Shown here: in pieces, positions 26,266 through 36,288 of the stretch
How the letters are laid out: the number at the start of each line of letters is the position of its first letter
Position numbering within the stretch: the stretch's first letter is position 1
DNA from: Roseovarius sp. SCSIO 43702
GTDB lineage: Bacteria; Pseudomonadota; Alphaproteobacteria; Rhodobacterales; Rhodobacteraceae
Length of the DNA: 64,000 nt
Assembly (NCBI RefSeq): GCF_019599045.1
Contig: NZ_CP080623.1
Span: 3,184,501-3,248,500, forward strand
Direction of reading: 5' to 3'
Notes under the pieces: model-generated
What the model was told of the DNA's origin: nothing
What the model saw: only the letters and a program-made list of their open reading frames with translations
The model's database searches: none
Made by a program: the position numbers and the translations under genes

Positions 26266-28125
26266 TCACCCCTTCTCGTGGAAGAAATCATAGACTTTCT
26301 GCGCCAGCGCCTCGCTCACGCCCTCCACGGCCTTGAGATCGGCGACGTTGGCGCGGCTCACCGCCTTGGCGCTGCCGAAATGCGCCAGCAGCGCACGCTT
26401 GCGCGCGGCCCCCACGCCCGGCACCTCGTCGAGCGGGTTGGCGCTCACCGCCTTCGACCGCTTGGCGCGGTGGGTGCCGATGGCGAAGCGATGCGCCTCG
26501 TCGCGCAGGCGTTGCACGAAATAGAGCACCGGGTCGTTGTGCCTCAGCGCCTTGGGTTGCTTGCCCACGCGATGAAATTCCTCCTTGCCGTGGTCGCGGT
26601 CGATGCCCTTGGCCACGCCCACCATCGCGATGTCCTCGACCCCCATCTCGCGCATGATCGACGCGACCGCACTTACCTGCCCCGCGCCCCCATCAATGAG
26701 CAGCAGGTCGGGCCAAAGTCCTTTCTCGCGGTCGGGATCTTCCTTCAGCAGGCGCTTGAAGCGTCGCTTCAGAACCTCCTTCATCATGCCGAAATCATCA
26801 CCCGGCGTCAGGTCATCGCCCCGGATGTTGAACTTGCGATACTGGTTCTTCATGAACCCTTCGGGCCCTGCGACGATCATCGCGCCCACGGCGTGCGCAC
26901 CCTGGATGTGGCTGTTGTCATAGACCTCGATCCGCTCGGGCGGCGCGTCGAGATCAAACGCCTCGGCCAGCCCCTTTAGCAGCTTCGCCTGCGTGGCGCT
27001 CTCGGCCATGCGCCGCGCCAGGCTCTCGCGCGCATTCCTCAGCGCCGCATCGACCAGCTCGGCCTTCTCCCCCCGGACCGGCACCAGGATCCTCACCTTC
27101 CGCCCCAGCTTTTCGCTCAGCGCCTCCTGCATCAGGTCAGGATTTTCGAGCGCATGGCTCAGGATCAACTGCCGCGGCGGCTCCTTCGTGTCGTAGAACT
27201 GCCCGATGAATGCCTCGAGCACCTCGGCTTCCTCCACGTCGGCGCCCACACGCGGATAGAAATCGCGATTGCCCCAGTTCTGCCCGCCCCGGATGAAGAA
27301 CACCTGCACGCAGGCCTGGCCCTTCTCGAGATTGAGCGCGATCACGTCCGCCTCGTCCACGCTGCGCGGGTTGATGCCTTGCGCGCTCTGCACCTGCGTC
27401 AGCGCCTTGATCCGGTCGCGCAACGCGGCGGCGCGCTCGAACTCCATCGCCTCGCTCGCCTCCTGCATCTGCCGCGCGAGCTTCTCCTGGATCTCGGTCG
27501 ATTTCCCCGAGAGATAGCGCTCCGCGTCGCGCACCTGGCCCGCGTACTCGGCCTTGTCGATATAGCCCACGCAGGGCGCGGTGCAGCGTTTGATCTGGTA
27601 TTGCAGGCAAGGCCGCGTGCGCGTCTCGAACATCGCGTCCGAGCAATTGCGCAGCAGGAACACGCGCTGCAACTGCGCCAGGGTCCGGTTGACCGCGCCT
27701 GCGCTCGCGAAGGGGCCGTAATACGCCCCCTTCTCGCGCTTGGCCCCCCGGTGCTTCTTGATCATCGGGAAATCGTGCTCTGTGACGAGGATGTTCGGAA
27801 AGCTCTTGTCGTCGCGCAGAAGCACGTTGAACTTCGGTTTGAGCTGCTTGATCAGGTTCTGTTCGAGCAGCAGCGCCTCGGTCTCGGTCCGCGTGGTCAG
27901 GAACATCATCGAGGCCGTCTCGCGGATCATCCGGGCGATCCGGCCCGTGTGCCCCGTGGGCCGCGCATAGCTCGAAACCCGCGCCTTGAGGTTGCGCGCC
28001 TTGCCCACGTAGAGCACCCGCGCCGAGCTATCGAGCATGCGATACACTCCCGGACTTCCGTCCAGCGACTTGAGGTAGTCGCGGATCACCTCGTGGCCGC
28101 GTTTCTGGGTGGTTTCCTCGCTCAT
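26266..28125 (-). CDS. uvrC: excinuclease ABC subunit C
   Basis: This 619-residue protein has an N-terminal GIY-YIG nuclease ([22 protein letters not shown] split near residues 24-50), a Cys-rich linker, a UVR domain ([19 protein letters not shown] [16 protein letters not shown]), an RNase H-like nuclease ([22 protein letters not shown]) and a C-terminal helix-hairpin-helix. It makes both incisions in nucleotide excision repair with UvrAB. The ATG at 28125 with AAGG upstream is chosen over a longer frame to 28278 whose extra residues are not family-like. No LexA box is evident directly upstream. Confidence 0.95.
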   Translation of the reverse strand: MSEETTQKRGHEVIRDYLKSLDGSPGVYRMLDSSARVLYVGKARNLKARVSSYARPTGHTGRIARMIRETASMMFLTTRTETEALLLEQNLIKQLKPKFNVLLRDDKSFPNILVTEHDFPMIKKHRGAKREKGAYYGPFASAGAVNRTLAQLQRVFLLRNCSDAMFETRTRPCLQYQIKRCTAPCVGYIDKAEYAGQVRDAERYLSGKSTEIQEKLARQMQEASEAMEFERAAALRDRIKALTQVQSAQGINPRSVDEADVIALNLEKGQACVQVFFIRGGQNWGNRDFYPRVGADVEEAEVLEAFIGQFYDTKEPPRQLILSHALENPDLMQEALSEKLGRKVRILVPVRGEKAELVDAALRNARESLARRMAESATQAKLLKGLAEAFDLDAPPERIEVYDNSHIQGAHAVGAMIVAGPEGFMKNQYRKFNIRGDDLTPGDDFGMMKEVLKRRFKRLLKEDPDREKGLWPDLLLIDGGAGQVSAVASIMREMGVEDIAMVGVAKGIDRDHGKEEFHRVGKQPKALRHNDPVLYFVQRLRDEAHRFAIGTHRAKRSKAVSANPLDEVPGVGAARKRALLAHFGSAKAVSRANVADLKAVEGVSEALAQKVYDFFHEKG

Positions 28126-28481
28126 GCCGACCTTGCCGATTCCCGTCTCCGCCTCCGCATCATATCGCCACCGCTTCAAGAGGAAACTCGTCCACGCATT
28201 CTGTGGATAAGTCTGACGATAACTTCGGGTGAACCGGAAATTTCCTTTGTTTCCGTGCTGCTTCGTTAATATGCTCAAAAATTAGGCAGTTCTGCAACCC
28301 ATTGATTTCACGATAAACTTTCTTTTCGGCTGAACAACAAGCTGAAAACACTAAGGATTTCAGCGCCTTTGTGACAAACAGCGGTCGCGGTGCAAAACTT
28401 GCATCGCCGACCCTCCTTTTGGCAGGTTCCGAAATCTGCTGCATCGCGGCATCGCGGCCCTGCGACACTCGTCGACAAGGG
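28126..28481. other. AT-richer intergenic region upstream of uvrC
   Basis: This 356-bp spacer with unusually low GC for this chromosome lies around 28,190-28,380. It should hold the uvrC promoter. A weak 102-codon minus-strand open frame crosses it but has no ribosome binding site or familiar sequence, so no gene is called. Confidence 0.45.
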
Positions 28482-29264
28482 CTACTCGACCCCCACGATA
28501 TCGGGCGTCCGCCATCCGAGGTGCTGCCCCCCGTCGACGCAAAGAAGCTGCCCCGTCACGGCCTTTGCATCGAGGAAGTATGCCAGCGCACCGACAATGT
28601 CCTCCACGTCCGCGCCGCGTTGCAAAATCGTGCCTTCCCGCTGCGCGGCGAAATGTGCCTCGCTCTGCCGCTCCGCCCTCAGCGTCGGGCCGGGGCCGAT
28701 CGCGTTCACGCGCACATGCGGGGCAAGCGCCTGCGCGGCGGTCCGGGTAAAGGCCCAGAGCCCCATCTTCGCGATCGTGTAGGACATGAACTCGGGCGTG
28801 AGCTTCCGCACCCTCTGGTCGATCATGTTGACCACGAGGCCCCGCGCCACCGGCTCGCCCCCTGCGTCGATCTCCGCCTCTGGCATCGCCTCCGCAATGG
28901 CCTGCGTCAGGACCACGGGCGCACGCAGGTTGCTCTCCAGGTGCCGATCCCAGCTTTCGCGCGTGACGCTCCCGATCCGGTCGTGCTCGAAGATCGACGC
29001 GTTGTTGACCAGCACGGTCAGCGACCCGCCAAGCGCCTTCATCGCGCGCGGCACAAGCTCCTGCATCTCCGCCTCGATCGTCAGGTCGGCTTGCAGCGTC
29101 ACTGCCTCGCGGCCCATGGCCCGGATCTCGTCGGCTACCTCCCGCGCGGCCTGCTCGGAGCCCGCGTAATGAACCGCGACGTCAAAGCCTCGCCGCGCGA
29201 GTTCCAGCGCCATCGCGCGGCCCAGCCGCCGCCCGGCCCCTGTCACCAAAGCCCTGTCGCTCAT
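28482..29264 (-). CDS. SDR family oxidoreductase, pteridine-reductase (FolM)-like
   Basis: This is a 260-residue short-chain dehydrogenase. The cofactor motif is TGAGRRLG at 8-15; the TGxxxRxG form, with arginine in place of the usual glycine, is typical of PTR1/FolM pteridine reductases, as is the following RRGFDVAVHY. NNAS and the catalytic YTIAK (Tyr-x3-Lys) are present. It probably reduces dihydro- or biopterin-like cofactors with NADPH. It starts inside an ATGA overlap with the Ca/Na antiporter gene and is last in that operon. Confidence 0.8.
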   Translation of the reverse strand: MSDRALVTGAGRRLGRAMALELARRGFDVAVHYAGSEQAAREVADEIRAMGREAVTLQADLTIEAEMQELVPRAMKALGGSLTVLVNNASIFEHDRIGSVTRESWDRHLESNLRAPVVLTQAIAEAMPEAEIDAGGEPVARGLVVNMIDQRVRKLTPEFMSYTIAKMGLWAFTRTAAQALAPHVRVNAIGPGPTLRAERQSEAHFAAQREGTILQRGADVEDIVGALAYFLDAKAVTGQLLCVDGGQHLGWRTPDIVGVE

Positions 29265-30214
29265 GCCAGCACCACGTAAATATATCCCAGGTAACTCACC
29301 GTCAGGATCACACCCCAGACGCGGCCGATATCCCGCCGGAACATCACGAACGGCACCAGCACCAGCGACGATGCCAGCATCACCCACAAATCGAAGCGGA
29401 GGAATTCGGGATCGACGGGGATCGGACCGACAAGTGCCGTAATACCAATAATGGCCAGCAGGTTGAACATGTTCGACCCGATCACGTTGCCCAATGCCAC
29501 GTCCGCCTGCCGGCGCAGCGCCGCCATCACGGTCGTCGCCAATTCCGGCAGCGACGTGCCGAGCGCGACGAGTGTAAGCCCGATCACCGCATCGCTCACC
29601 CCGTAGTGGCCCGCGATGATCGACGCGTTGTGAACGAGCAGGTCGGCCCCGAGGGGCAAGCCGATCAGGCCCAGGACAAGAAAGACGACGATCTGCCACC
29701 AGGGCATGTCCGGATCCGCGCCCTCGATCTCTTCTTCGTCGCGCGCGCGATCCTTCGCGACCCGCCGATGCGCCTTCGCCTCGCGAAACGCGCCCCCCAG
29801 GACATAGGCCAGAAGCGCCAGCAGCACGATTGCCGCCCAGATGTCGAAGATTCCCCGGAAGGCCAGCGCGATGAAGACCACGGTGGCCGCCATCATCTGC
29901 ACGTATGTCTTGCGGGTTTGGCACTGACTGGTGTGCAGCACCGAAAGGATCGCGGGCAGGCCCAGCACCAGAAGGACGTTCGCCGTGTTGGATCCCACCA
30001 CGTTGCCCAGCGCCAGCCCCGCCTTGTTCTCAAGGACCGCGTTGATCGCGATGATAAGCTCTGGCGCCGACGTGCCGAAAGCCACGATGGTCAGGCTTAC
30101 GATCAGCGCGGGCACGCCCACGCGCAGGCTCAGGTTCACCGCCCCCTTCACCAGCGAATCCCCCGCCAGCAACAGGATCACGAGACCCAGCCCAGCATAG
30201 GCCCATACCATCAT
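29261..30214 (-). CDS. calcium/sodium antiporter
   Basis: This 317-residue inner-membrane exchanger of the CaCA family has two inverted repeats, each with an alpha motif: VAFGTSAPELIIA with LGNVVGSNTANVLLVLG in the first, and VALGTSLPELATT with LGNVIGSNMFNLLAIIG in the second. A charged cytoplasmic loop (about 125-160) separates them. It starts with ATG-ATG at 30214, overlapping the stop of the small zinc-ribbon gene by 4 bases and the SDR start by 4 bases. Confidence 0.92.
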   Translation of the reverse strand: MMVWAYAGLGLVILLLAGDSLVKGAVNLSLRVGVPALIVSLTIVAFGTSAPELIIAINAVLENKAGLALGNVVGSNTANVLLVLGLPAILSVLHTSQCQTRKTYVQMMAATVVFIALAFRGIFDIWAAIVLLALLAYVLGGAFREAKAHRRVAKDRARDEEEIEGADPDMPWWQIVVFLVLGLIGLPLGADLLVHNASIIAGHYGVSDAVIGLTLVALGTSLPELATTVMAALRRQADVALGNVIGSNMFNLLAIIGITALVGPIPVDPEFLRFDLWVMLASSLVLVPFVMFRRDIGRVWGVILTVSYLGYIYVVLA

Positions 30215-30381
30215 CCGCGCCCGCCCCGGCCGCATGTGCAAGGCCCCTTGCCGATGCGATACCGCCCGCAGGATTTGCACTTCATCGCGTCCAGCCGCGC
30301 CTGCCCGGGGAACCGCAGTTTGCCGAACATGGCCAGGACACCCATCGCGACGAGGAACAGCAGGACGATCTTGACAATCAT
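30211..30381 (-). CDS. small membrane-anchored zinc-ribbon protein
   Basis: This is a 56-residue protein: an N-terminal hydrophobic helix (MIVKIVLLFLVAMGVLAMFG), a basic linker (KLRFPGQARL), then CKSC (Cys35, Cys38) and CTC (Cys48, Cys50), a likely one-zinc ribbon. Similar small proteins are, to my recollection, common in Rhodobacteraceae without known function. It overlaps both neighbours by 4 bases (S49 peptidase before, antiporter after), strong evidence that it is a real, coupled gene. Confidence 0.78.
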   Translation of the reverse strand: MIVKIVLLFLVAMGVLAMFGKLRFPGQARLDAMKCKSCGRYRIGKGPCTCGRGGRG

Positions 30382-31199
30382 GGGCGGATACCGAACCGCG
30401 CGAACTCCGCGCGCTCCTCGATCGCGCCCAGCGCGTCCTCCGCCATGCTCGCGCCGAACCGCGCCAGGAGGCCTTTCTTTCGGCCATAGCGCAAGAGCTT
30501 GACCTTGCGGCCGTAAAGCGCGCGCAGCTTCGGTTCGAGATGCGCCTCGCCATCGACCAGCCCGAGGCTCACCGCGCGTTTCCCGATCCAGAACTCGCCG
30601 GTGAATAGATCGCGTTCCGAGGTCAGCCTGTCGCCCCGCCGTGCCTTCACCTGCGCGATGAACCCCTCGTGCATCTGGTCGAGAAGCGCCTCGAGCCGCG
30701 CCACGTCCTCTTCCTTCTCGGGCTGGAACGGGTCGAGCATGCTCTTCGACTCGCCCGCCGTGTGAACGCGCCGTTCGATCCCCTGCCGGGCCAGGAACAC
30801 ATGCGCGCCGAACCCCGCCGAGATCACTCCGATCGAGCCCACGATCGAACAGTGATCGACCCAGATGTCATCCGCCGCGGTGGCGAGCCAATAGCCCCCC
30901 GACGCCGCCACGTCCTCCACGAAGGCATGGACTGGCACGTCGTGCTCCTCGGCCAGCCGCCGTATCCGCGCTGCGATCAGCGCCGATTGCACGGGCGATC
31001 CGCCCGGCGAATTGATGACGAGCGCGACCGCCGCGGGCTTGCCGCGCCGGAACGCCTTTTCCAGCACCGGGCGCATGGCCTCGTCGCTCAGCGCCGAGCG
31101 CGGCCCCGAGCCGATCGTGCCCATCAGGCGCACCACCGCGACGCGGGGATGCGCCCTGGACCACGGCAGCCGAGATTTCAGGGAGGACCAGAGCTTCAT
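30378..31199 (-). CDS. S49 family signal-peptide-peptidase-like serine protease
   Basis: This 273-residue SppA-type protease has one repeat. The nucleophile serine lies in DVAASGGYWLATAAD, followed by IVGSIGVISAGFG; the substrate region ALVINSPGGSPVQS is upstream. The general-base lysine is expected in the C-terminal region (ESKSMLDPFQ). No long signal peptide is visible, so it may be anchored weakly or cytoplasmic. It is first in the ATGA-coupled operon S49, zinc ribbon, antiporter, SDR. The ATG at 31199 is chosen; the open frame upstream is a shadow. Confidence 0.85.
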   Translation of the reverse strand: MKLWSSLKSRLPWSRAHPRVAVVRLMGTIGSGPRSALSDEAMRPVLEKAFRRGKPAAVALVINSPGGSPVQSALIAARIRRLAEEHDVPVHAFVEDVAASGGYWLATAADDIWVDHCSIVGSIGVISAGFGAHVFLARQGIERRVHTAGESKSMLDPFQPEKEEDVARLEALLDQMHEGFIAQVKARRGDRLTSERDLFTGEFWIGKRAVSLGLVDGEAHLEPKLRALYGRKVKLLRYGRKKGLLARFGASMAEDALGAIEERAEFARFGIRP

Positions 31200-31391
31200 G
31201 AAGGCCGATGTAGATCGCACGACGCCATGAAACAAGAAGCACCGCCCCCGCAATTCGGTCCTATGACAAAAAAGTAACCGGACCACGCCACGTCGTCCAT
31301 GCAGGAAACAAGCATCTCCACGCGTTAACCATTCGCTAACCACGTCGCCCGTATCGTTAACCAGTCGAAACCATGACAAGGGGCCGCGCCG

Positions 31392-32906
31392 ATGGTCGCC
31401 CGCGCCTATACCGTGGCCTTCCAGGGGGTCGAGGCCCGCCCCGTCGAGGTGCAATGCGCCGTCACGCCCGGACTGCCCGGCTTTTCGCTCGTGGGCCTGC
31501 CCGACAAGGCCGTGTCCGAGGCGCGCGATCGGGTCCGCACCGCGCTCAGCGCCATGTCCATCGCGCTTCCGTCGAAGCGCATCACCGTCAATCTCAGCCC
31601 GGCTGACCTGCCGAAGGAGGGCAGCCATTTCGACCTGCCCATCGCGCTGTCGCTGCTTGCCGCGCTCGAGATCATCCCCGCCGACGCCGTCGAGGAGACG
31701 ACCTCGCTGGGCGAATTGTCCCTCGACGGCTCGCTCATGCCCGTGGTGGGCGCGCTTCCCGCCGCCATGGCCGCGGCCGAGGAGAACCGCACGCTGCTCT
31801 GCCCGCGCGCCTCCGGCGCCGAGGCGGCCTGGGTCGAGGCGACCCGCGTGCTGGGCGCGGCCACGCTTGCGGACGTGGTGCGCCACTACACGGGGCAATC
31901 CCCCCTGCCCCCGGCCGAGCCCGGCGAGGTGCATGGCGATCCGTCCGGGCGCTGCCTGCGCGATGTGAAGGGACAGGAACGCGCCAAGCGCGCACTCGAG
32001 ATCGCGGCTGCGGGCCGGCACCACCTTATGATGACCGGCACTCCCGGCTCGGGAAAGTCCATGCTGGCCGCGCGCCTGCCGGGGATCCTGCCGCCTCTCA
32101 CGCCGGGCGAGGCGCTGGAAACCTCGATGATCCACTCGCTCGCCGGGCTCCTCGACGAAGGCGGCATCAACCGCGCCCGCCCCTTCCGCGAGCCGCACCA
32201 CACCGCCTCCATGGCCGCCATCGTGGGCGGCGGGCGCCGCGCCGGTCCGGGCGAGATCAGCCTCGCGCATAACGGCGTGCTCTTCATGGACGAGTTTCCC
32301 GAGTTTCCCCGCACCGTCCTCGAAACCCTGCGCCAGCCCATCGAAACGGGCGAGGTGGTGGTCGCCCGCGCCAACGCCCATGTGCGCTACCCGTGCCGCT
32401 TCATGCTCGTGGCCGCGGCCAACCCCTGCAAATGCGGCTACCTGCCCGACCCCGCCCGCGCCTGCACCCGCGCCCCTGTCTGCGGCGAGGACTACATGGC
32501 CCGCATCTCCGGCCCGCTCATGGATCGCTTCGATCTCAGGATCGAGGTGCCGCCCGTGGCCTTCACCGATCTCGACCTGCCCGCCTCGGGCGACAGTTCC
32601 GCCGAGGTTGCCGCGCGCGTCACTCGGGCACGGGCGGTGCAACAGGACCGCTACGCCGCCCGGGCCGACATGCGCCTCAACGCCGATGCCGAAGGCGAGG
32701 CCCTCGAGGAGGTCGCGACCCCCGATACCGAGGGCCGTGCGCTGCTCGCGCGCGTGGCGGAACGCTTCGGGCTCACCGCCCGGGGCTATCATCGCGTCAT
32801 GCGCGTGGCGCGCACCATCGCCGATCTCGACGGCTCGACCGAGGTCCGCCGCCCCCATGTGGCCGAGGCCGTGAGCTACCGCATCACCGGCCTCAAAGAG
32901 ACCTGA
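31392..32906 (+). CDS. comM: YifB/ComM family Mg-chelatase-like AAA ATPase
   Basis: This 504-residue protein has an N-terminal ChlI-like domain (LPGFSLVGLPDKAVSEARDR region, 30-50), an AAA core with Walker A TGTPGSGKSMLA and Walker B VLFMDEFPEF, a Cys-containing insert (CKCGY, CTRAPVCGEDY) and a C-terminal Mg_chelatase_C domain. ComM is a hexameric helicase promoting branch migration in natural transformation. It is convergent with the alpha/beta hydrolase gene; their ends overlap by 14 bases. Confidence 0.9.
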   Translation: MVARAYTVAFQGVEARPVEVQCAVTPGLPGFSLVGLPDKAVSEARDRVRTALSAMSIALPSKRITVNLSPADLPKEGSHFDLPIALSLLAALEIIPADAVEETTSLGELSLDGSLMPVVGALPAAMAAAEENRTLLCPRASGAEAAWVEATRVLGAATLADVVRHYTGQSPLPPAEPGEVHGDPSGRCLRDVKGQERAKRALEIAAAGRHHLMMTGTPGSGKSMLAARLPGILPPLTPGEALETSMIHSLAGLLDEGGINRARPFREPHHTASMAAIVGGGRRAGPGEISLAHNGVLFMDEFPEFPRTVLETLRQPIETGEVVVARANAHVRYPCRFMLVAAANPCKCGYLPDPARACTRAPVCGEDYMARISGPLMDRFDLRIEVPPVAFTDLDLPASGDSSAEVAARVTRARAVQQDRYAARADMRLNADAEGEALEEVATPDTEGRALLARVAERFGLTARGYHRVMRVARTIADLDGSTEVRRPHVAEAVSYRITGLKET

Positions 32907-33789
32907 TCCAGCCGGCCACCTCGCGCAGTGTCGCCCGACCCTCGGGCAGCACGTTGTGAAACAGCGGCCAGACATGCGGCAGGTCGTGATGCTCGCGCAA
33001 CTGCACCTCCACGCCCTGCGCGCGCAGCCGCTCCGCCATCCGTCGCGCGTCGTCGCGCAGGATCTCGGTATCTCCGACGCAGAGCCAGACCGGCGGGGCG
33101 CCCGCGAACCCGGCGAAAAGCGGCGAGGCGCGTGGATCGGCCGGGTCGTGGCCGGCAAGATACATCTCGGCCATCTCTCCCGCACGCTCGGCCGGAAGAA
33201 CCGCGTCGCACGCCGCGTTCTCGCGCAGGCTCGCGCCCGAAAAGGTCATATCGGTGAGCGGCGAGAAGGCGAAGAGGCCCCGCGGGCGGCGCAATCCCAG
33301 CCGCACGATCTCGCCCAGAATTGCCAGCGCCAGGCCACCGCCCGCGCTGTCTCCGCCGAGGATGACGCCCCCCGGCTCGGCCTCGAGCGCGCGATAGGCG
33401 CAAAGCGCATCCTCGACCGCGGCGGGAAACGCGCGATCGGGCGCCTTCGCATAATCCGGCAACACCACCCGGCACCGTGCCTCGCGGCTCAGCGTGGCCA
33501 GCATCGCAGCATGGGTGCGCGGACTTCCGAAGACATAGCCGCCGCCGTGCAGGTAAAGGACGACCGGCCCCTCCCCGGCCTCTCGCGCGCGGACATGCAG
33601 CGCCGGCACCTGCCGCCCGCCATGTTCCAGGGTCCCCTCCTCGCGCGTGGCGCCCCGCGGTCCGTGCAGGAAAAGCCGCGCCTTCAGCTCGAACGACCTG
33701 CGCAGCCGCTGGGGGTCTTTCGCCCGCGCGAGGTGGGGCCGCTCGACACGGCGTAGCCAGGCGTTGAGCAGGGACCTCGCGACGCTCAT
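32893..33789 (-). CDS. alpha/beta hydrolase (HSL-type esterase)
   Basis: This 298-residue esterase of the hormone-sensitive-lipase group has the oxyanion-hole motif [10 protein letters not shown], nucleophile elbow [10 protein letters not shown], an aspartate in [12 protein letters not shown] and the histidine in HHDLPHVW. It hydrolyses short-chain esters. Its start overlaps the gshB stop by 4 bases (ATGA). It is last in the run rsmI, yraN, gshB, hydrolase. Confidence 0.87.
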   Translation of the reverse strand: MSVARSLLNAWLRRVERPHLARAKDPQRLRRSFELKARLFLHGPRGATREEGTLEHGGRQVPALHVRAREAGEGPVVLYLHGGGYVFGSPRTHAAMLATLSREARCRVVLPDYAKAPDRAFPAAVEDALCAYRALEAEPGGVILGGDSAGGGLALAILGEIVRLGLRRPRGLFAFSPLTDMTFSGASLRENAACDAVLPAERAGEMAEMYLAGHDPADPRASPLFAGFAGAPPVWLCVGDTEILRDDARRMAERLRAQGVEVQLREHHDLPHVWPLFHNVLPEGRATLREVAGWIRSL

Positions 33790-34721
33790 GCCAGGCGACG
33801 GTCCACCGCGTCCCAGATGAGGCCCGCGACGTTGGTGCCGTCGAACCGCTCGAGTTCCTGGATGCCGGTGGGCGAGGTCACGTTGATCTCGGTCAGGTAG
33901 TCGCCGATGACGTCGATCCCCACGAAGACCTGCCCCTTCTCGCGCAGGAGCGGCCCGATCCGCGCGCAGATCTCGCGGTCGCGCTCGCTCAGCGCGATCT
34001 TCTCGGGCCGGCCGCCCACATGCATGTTCGACCGCGTCTCGCCCTTCGCGGGCACCCGGTTTATCGCGCCCACCGGCTCTCCGTCGACGAGGATCACCCG
34101 CTTGTCGCCCTTGGCCACGTCGGGCAGGAATTTCTGCACGATGAGCGGCTCGCGGCTGAACCCGCTGAACATCTCGTGCAGCGAGGTGAGGTTGCGATCG
34201 CTCTCGACCAGCAGGAAGACACCCGCGCCGCCATTGCCGTAAAGTGGCTTGAGGATCACGTCGCCGTGGCGGTCCTTGAAGGCGCGCAACGTGCCGATAT
34301 CCCGCGCGATGGTGGTGGGCGGCATGAGGTCGGGGAAATCGAGAACGAGAAGCTTCTCGGGGAAGTTCCTCACCCAGAACGGGTCGTTCAGGACGAGGGT
34401 CTGCGATGCCAGCCGGTCGAGGAGATGCGTGGTGGTGATATAGAACATGTCGAAGGGCGGGTCCTGCCGCAGCCAGACGACATCGAACTCGCCCAGGTCC
34501 GCGACCTGCTTTTCGCCCAGCGCGTAGTGATCGCCCCTGACCCGCTGCACCGTGACGGGCCAACCCCGCGCCGTGATCCGGCCCTCGTCGTAAGCGAGCT
34601 CGTCGGGCGTATAGTAGAAAAGCTCATGCCCGCGCTCCTGCGCCTCGAGCATCAACCGAAACGTGCTGTCGGCGTCGATATCGATGGGGCCGATCGGATC
34701 CATCTGGAAGGCGATTTTCAT
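33786..34721 (-). CDS. gshB: glutathione synthase
   Basis: This 311-residue ATP-grasp enzyme joins gamma-glutamylcysteine and glycine. The start [20 protein letters not shown] and the segments [20 protein letters not shown] (residues 84-103), [15 protein letters not shown] and [20 protein letters not shown] are typical of GshB. It lies 57 bases after yraN. It fits the glutathione-linked neighbours elsewhere in the window only loosely. Confidence 0.94.
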   Translation of the reverse strand: MKIAFQMDPIGPIDIDADSTFRLMLEAQERGHELFYYTPDELAYDEGRITARGWPVTVQRVRGDHYALGEKQVADLGEFDVVWLRQDPPFDMFYITTTHLLDRLASQTLVLNDPFWVRNFPEKLLVLDFPDLMPPTTIARDIGTLRAFKDRHGDVILKPLYGNGGAGVFLLVESDRNLTSLHEMFSGFSREPLIVQKFLPDVAKGDKRVILVDGEPVGAINRVPAKGETRSNMHVGGRPEKIALSERDREICARIGPLLREKGQVFVGIDVIGDYLTEINVTSPTGIQELERFDGTNVAGLIWDAVDRRLA

Positions 34722-34778
34722 TCCATGTCACTCCTGCTGCACAGGACTTACATGGAACATGGCCGCTCCCGGTTCAAT

Positions 34779-35195
34779 TCAGAAATGGCCGAACGCGTTT
34801 TCCATGATCTCGATCCGGCCCACACCGTCTACCGTGGCCAGATCGAAGCGCACCTCCGCCAATTGCCCTTCCGGCACATGCGCTAGGTATTCCGACCCCG
34901 CCGCATAGACCCGCTCCATCTGCGCGGGCCGGAAGCTTTCGACGGCCCGGTCGCGGGTCTTCGAGGTCTTGACCTCGACGAAGACCACCACGCCATTCTC
35001 GCGGAAGATCAGGTCGATTTCTCCGGCCTGCCCGCGCCACCGTTGCTCGAGGCAGACCGCACCGCGCGCAAGATACTCGAGGCGAACCTGTTCCTCCGCC
35101 GCGCTTCCAGCGAGGTAGGCCATGAGCCCGCGCGCCCTCAGCGCCTCCGCGGCAGGCGCCCGCCCGGTCCGTCGCGGCATCGCCGTCACCGTCAT
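34779..35195 (-). CDS. YraN family protein (UPF0102)
   Basis: This is a 138-residue nuclease-fold protein of unknown role. The core E-x(n)-DLIFRENGVVVFVEVKT shows the Asp and Glu-x-Lys of the PD-(D/E)xK/Holliday-resolvase-like fold. It sits between rsmI and gshB; rsmI, yraN and an LppC-like gene are neighbours in many proteobacteria, and the same grouping appears here. Confidence 0.88.
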   Translation of the reverse strand: MTVTAMPRRTGRAPAAEALRARGLMAYLAGSAAEEQVRLEYLARGAVCLEQRWRGQAGEIDLIFRENGVVVFVEVKTSKTRDRAVESFRPAQMERVYAAGSEYLAHVPEGQLAEVRFDLATVDGVGRIEIMENAFGHF

Positions 35196-35333
35196 CCCGT
35201 CTTCCCTCCTGCCACCATGTCGCTCAGCCTCTCACCATAGCCAATCCGGAGCCCGCCACCTCTCAACCTACCACCCCCCGCCCAAACCTTCCGGATATTT
35301 ATACCAAGACAGTTAACGTTTCCCGAATGCCCG

Positions 35334-36200
35334 TCACCCCAGCCCCTCCGACGCCAGTGACAGCGCCAACTGGTAGACGCTGCGCCGTTTCGCGCCCGTG
35401 GCCTGCGCCACCGCGTCCGCCGCGTCGCGCACCGACATCGTCTCGAGCGCGGCGCGCAGCATCTCCCGGAGGTCTTCCTCTCCGGTCGCGTGCGCTCGTC
35501 CCTTTCCCACGACGACCACGATCTCGCCCTTGAGCGTGCGCTCGGCGCAGATCGCGGCCAGTTCCTCGAGCGTCCCGCGCAGCACCTCCTCGAATTTCTT
35601 GGTAAGCTCGCGGCACAGGGCCCCCTCCCGCTGCCCGCCCAGCACCGCGGAGGCATCGCGCAGCATTGCCGCGACGCGCTTGGGTGATTCGTAGAAGACA
35701 AGCGTCGCCTCGACCCCGGCCAGCGCCTCGAGCGCGGATTTTCGCTGGGATGCCCCGCTCGGCAGGAAGCCCGCGAAGAGGAACCTGTCGGTGGGCAGAC
35801 CGGCGAGCGTGAGCGCCGTGATCACCGCCGAGGGGCCCGGCGCCGACGTCACCTCGTGGCCGGCATCGCGCACCGCGCGCACCAGATCGAAGCCCGGATC
35901 GGCGATCATCGGCGTGCCGGCCTCCGACGCATAAAGCACTGACCTTCCCGCCGCGATGTCCGCCATGATCCGCGCCCGCGCGGCCTCGCCGCTGTGATCG
36001 TGGTAGGACAGGATCGGCCGCCCGCCCGGCGCGACGCCGTGGATCTCCATGAGCCGCCGCAGGCTTCTCGTGTCCTCGGCCACCAGCACATCGCAGGACG
36101 CCAGGAGATCGAGCGCGCGCAGCGTGATGTCGCGCGCGCTGCCGATCGGCGTCGCGACGAGGTAGAGGCCGGCGGGCATCCGCGTGACCATGGGATTCAT
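35334..36200 (-). CDS. rsmI: 16S rRNA (cytidine(1402)-2'-O)-methyltransferase
   Basis: This is a 288-residue tetrapyrrole-methylase-fold enzyme that 2'-O-methylates C1402 in the decoding site of 16S rRNA with SAM. Recognisable segments are LYLVATPIGSARDITLRAL at the N-terminus, VLVAEDTRSLRRL, ASEAGTPMIADPG and VFYESPKRVAAML. Length is normal. It is divergent from the PBP-activator gene, with 88 bases between. Confidence 0.93.
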   Translation of the reverse strand: MNPMVTRMPAGLYLVATPIGSARDITLRALDLLASCDVLVAEDTRSLRRLMEIHGVAPGGRPILSYHDHSGEAARARIMADIAAGRSVLYASEAGTPMIADPGFDLVRAVRDAGHEVTSAPGPSAVITALTLAGLPTDRFLFAGFLPSGASQRKSALEALAGVEATLVFYESPKRVAAMLRDASAVLGGQREGALCRELTKKFEEVLRGTLEELAAICAERTLKGEIVVVVGKGRAHATGEEDLREMLRAALETMSVRDAADAVAQATGAKRRSVYQLALSLASEGLG

Positions 36201-36288
36201 CTCTGGACCCGCCCGGTTGAGGGTTTATGATCGCTCCCGACAGAAGTGGCGGGCCGAACCCGCCGCCCCGAGGGAATGAGGTCCAGCC

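Noticed and set aside
28160..28468. 102-codon minus-strand open frame upstream of uvrC
   Set aside because: No ribosome binding site, no recognisable sequence, and it spans the likely uvrC promoter.
30378..33185. Minus-strand open frame of 935 codons extending upstream of the S49 gene
   Set aside because: Only the part from 31199 down is the S49 peptidase; the rest is antisense to comM.
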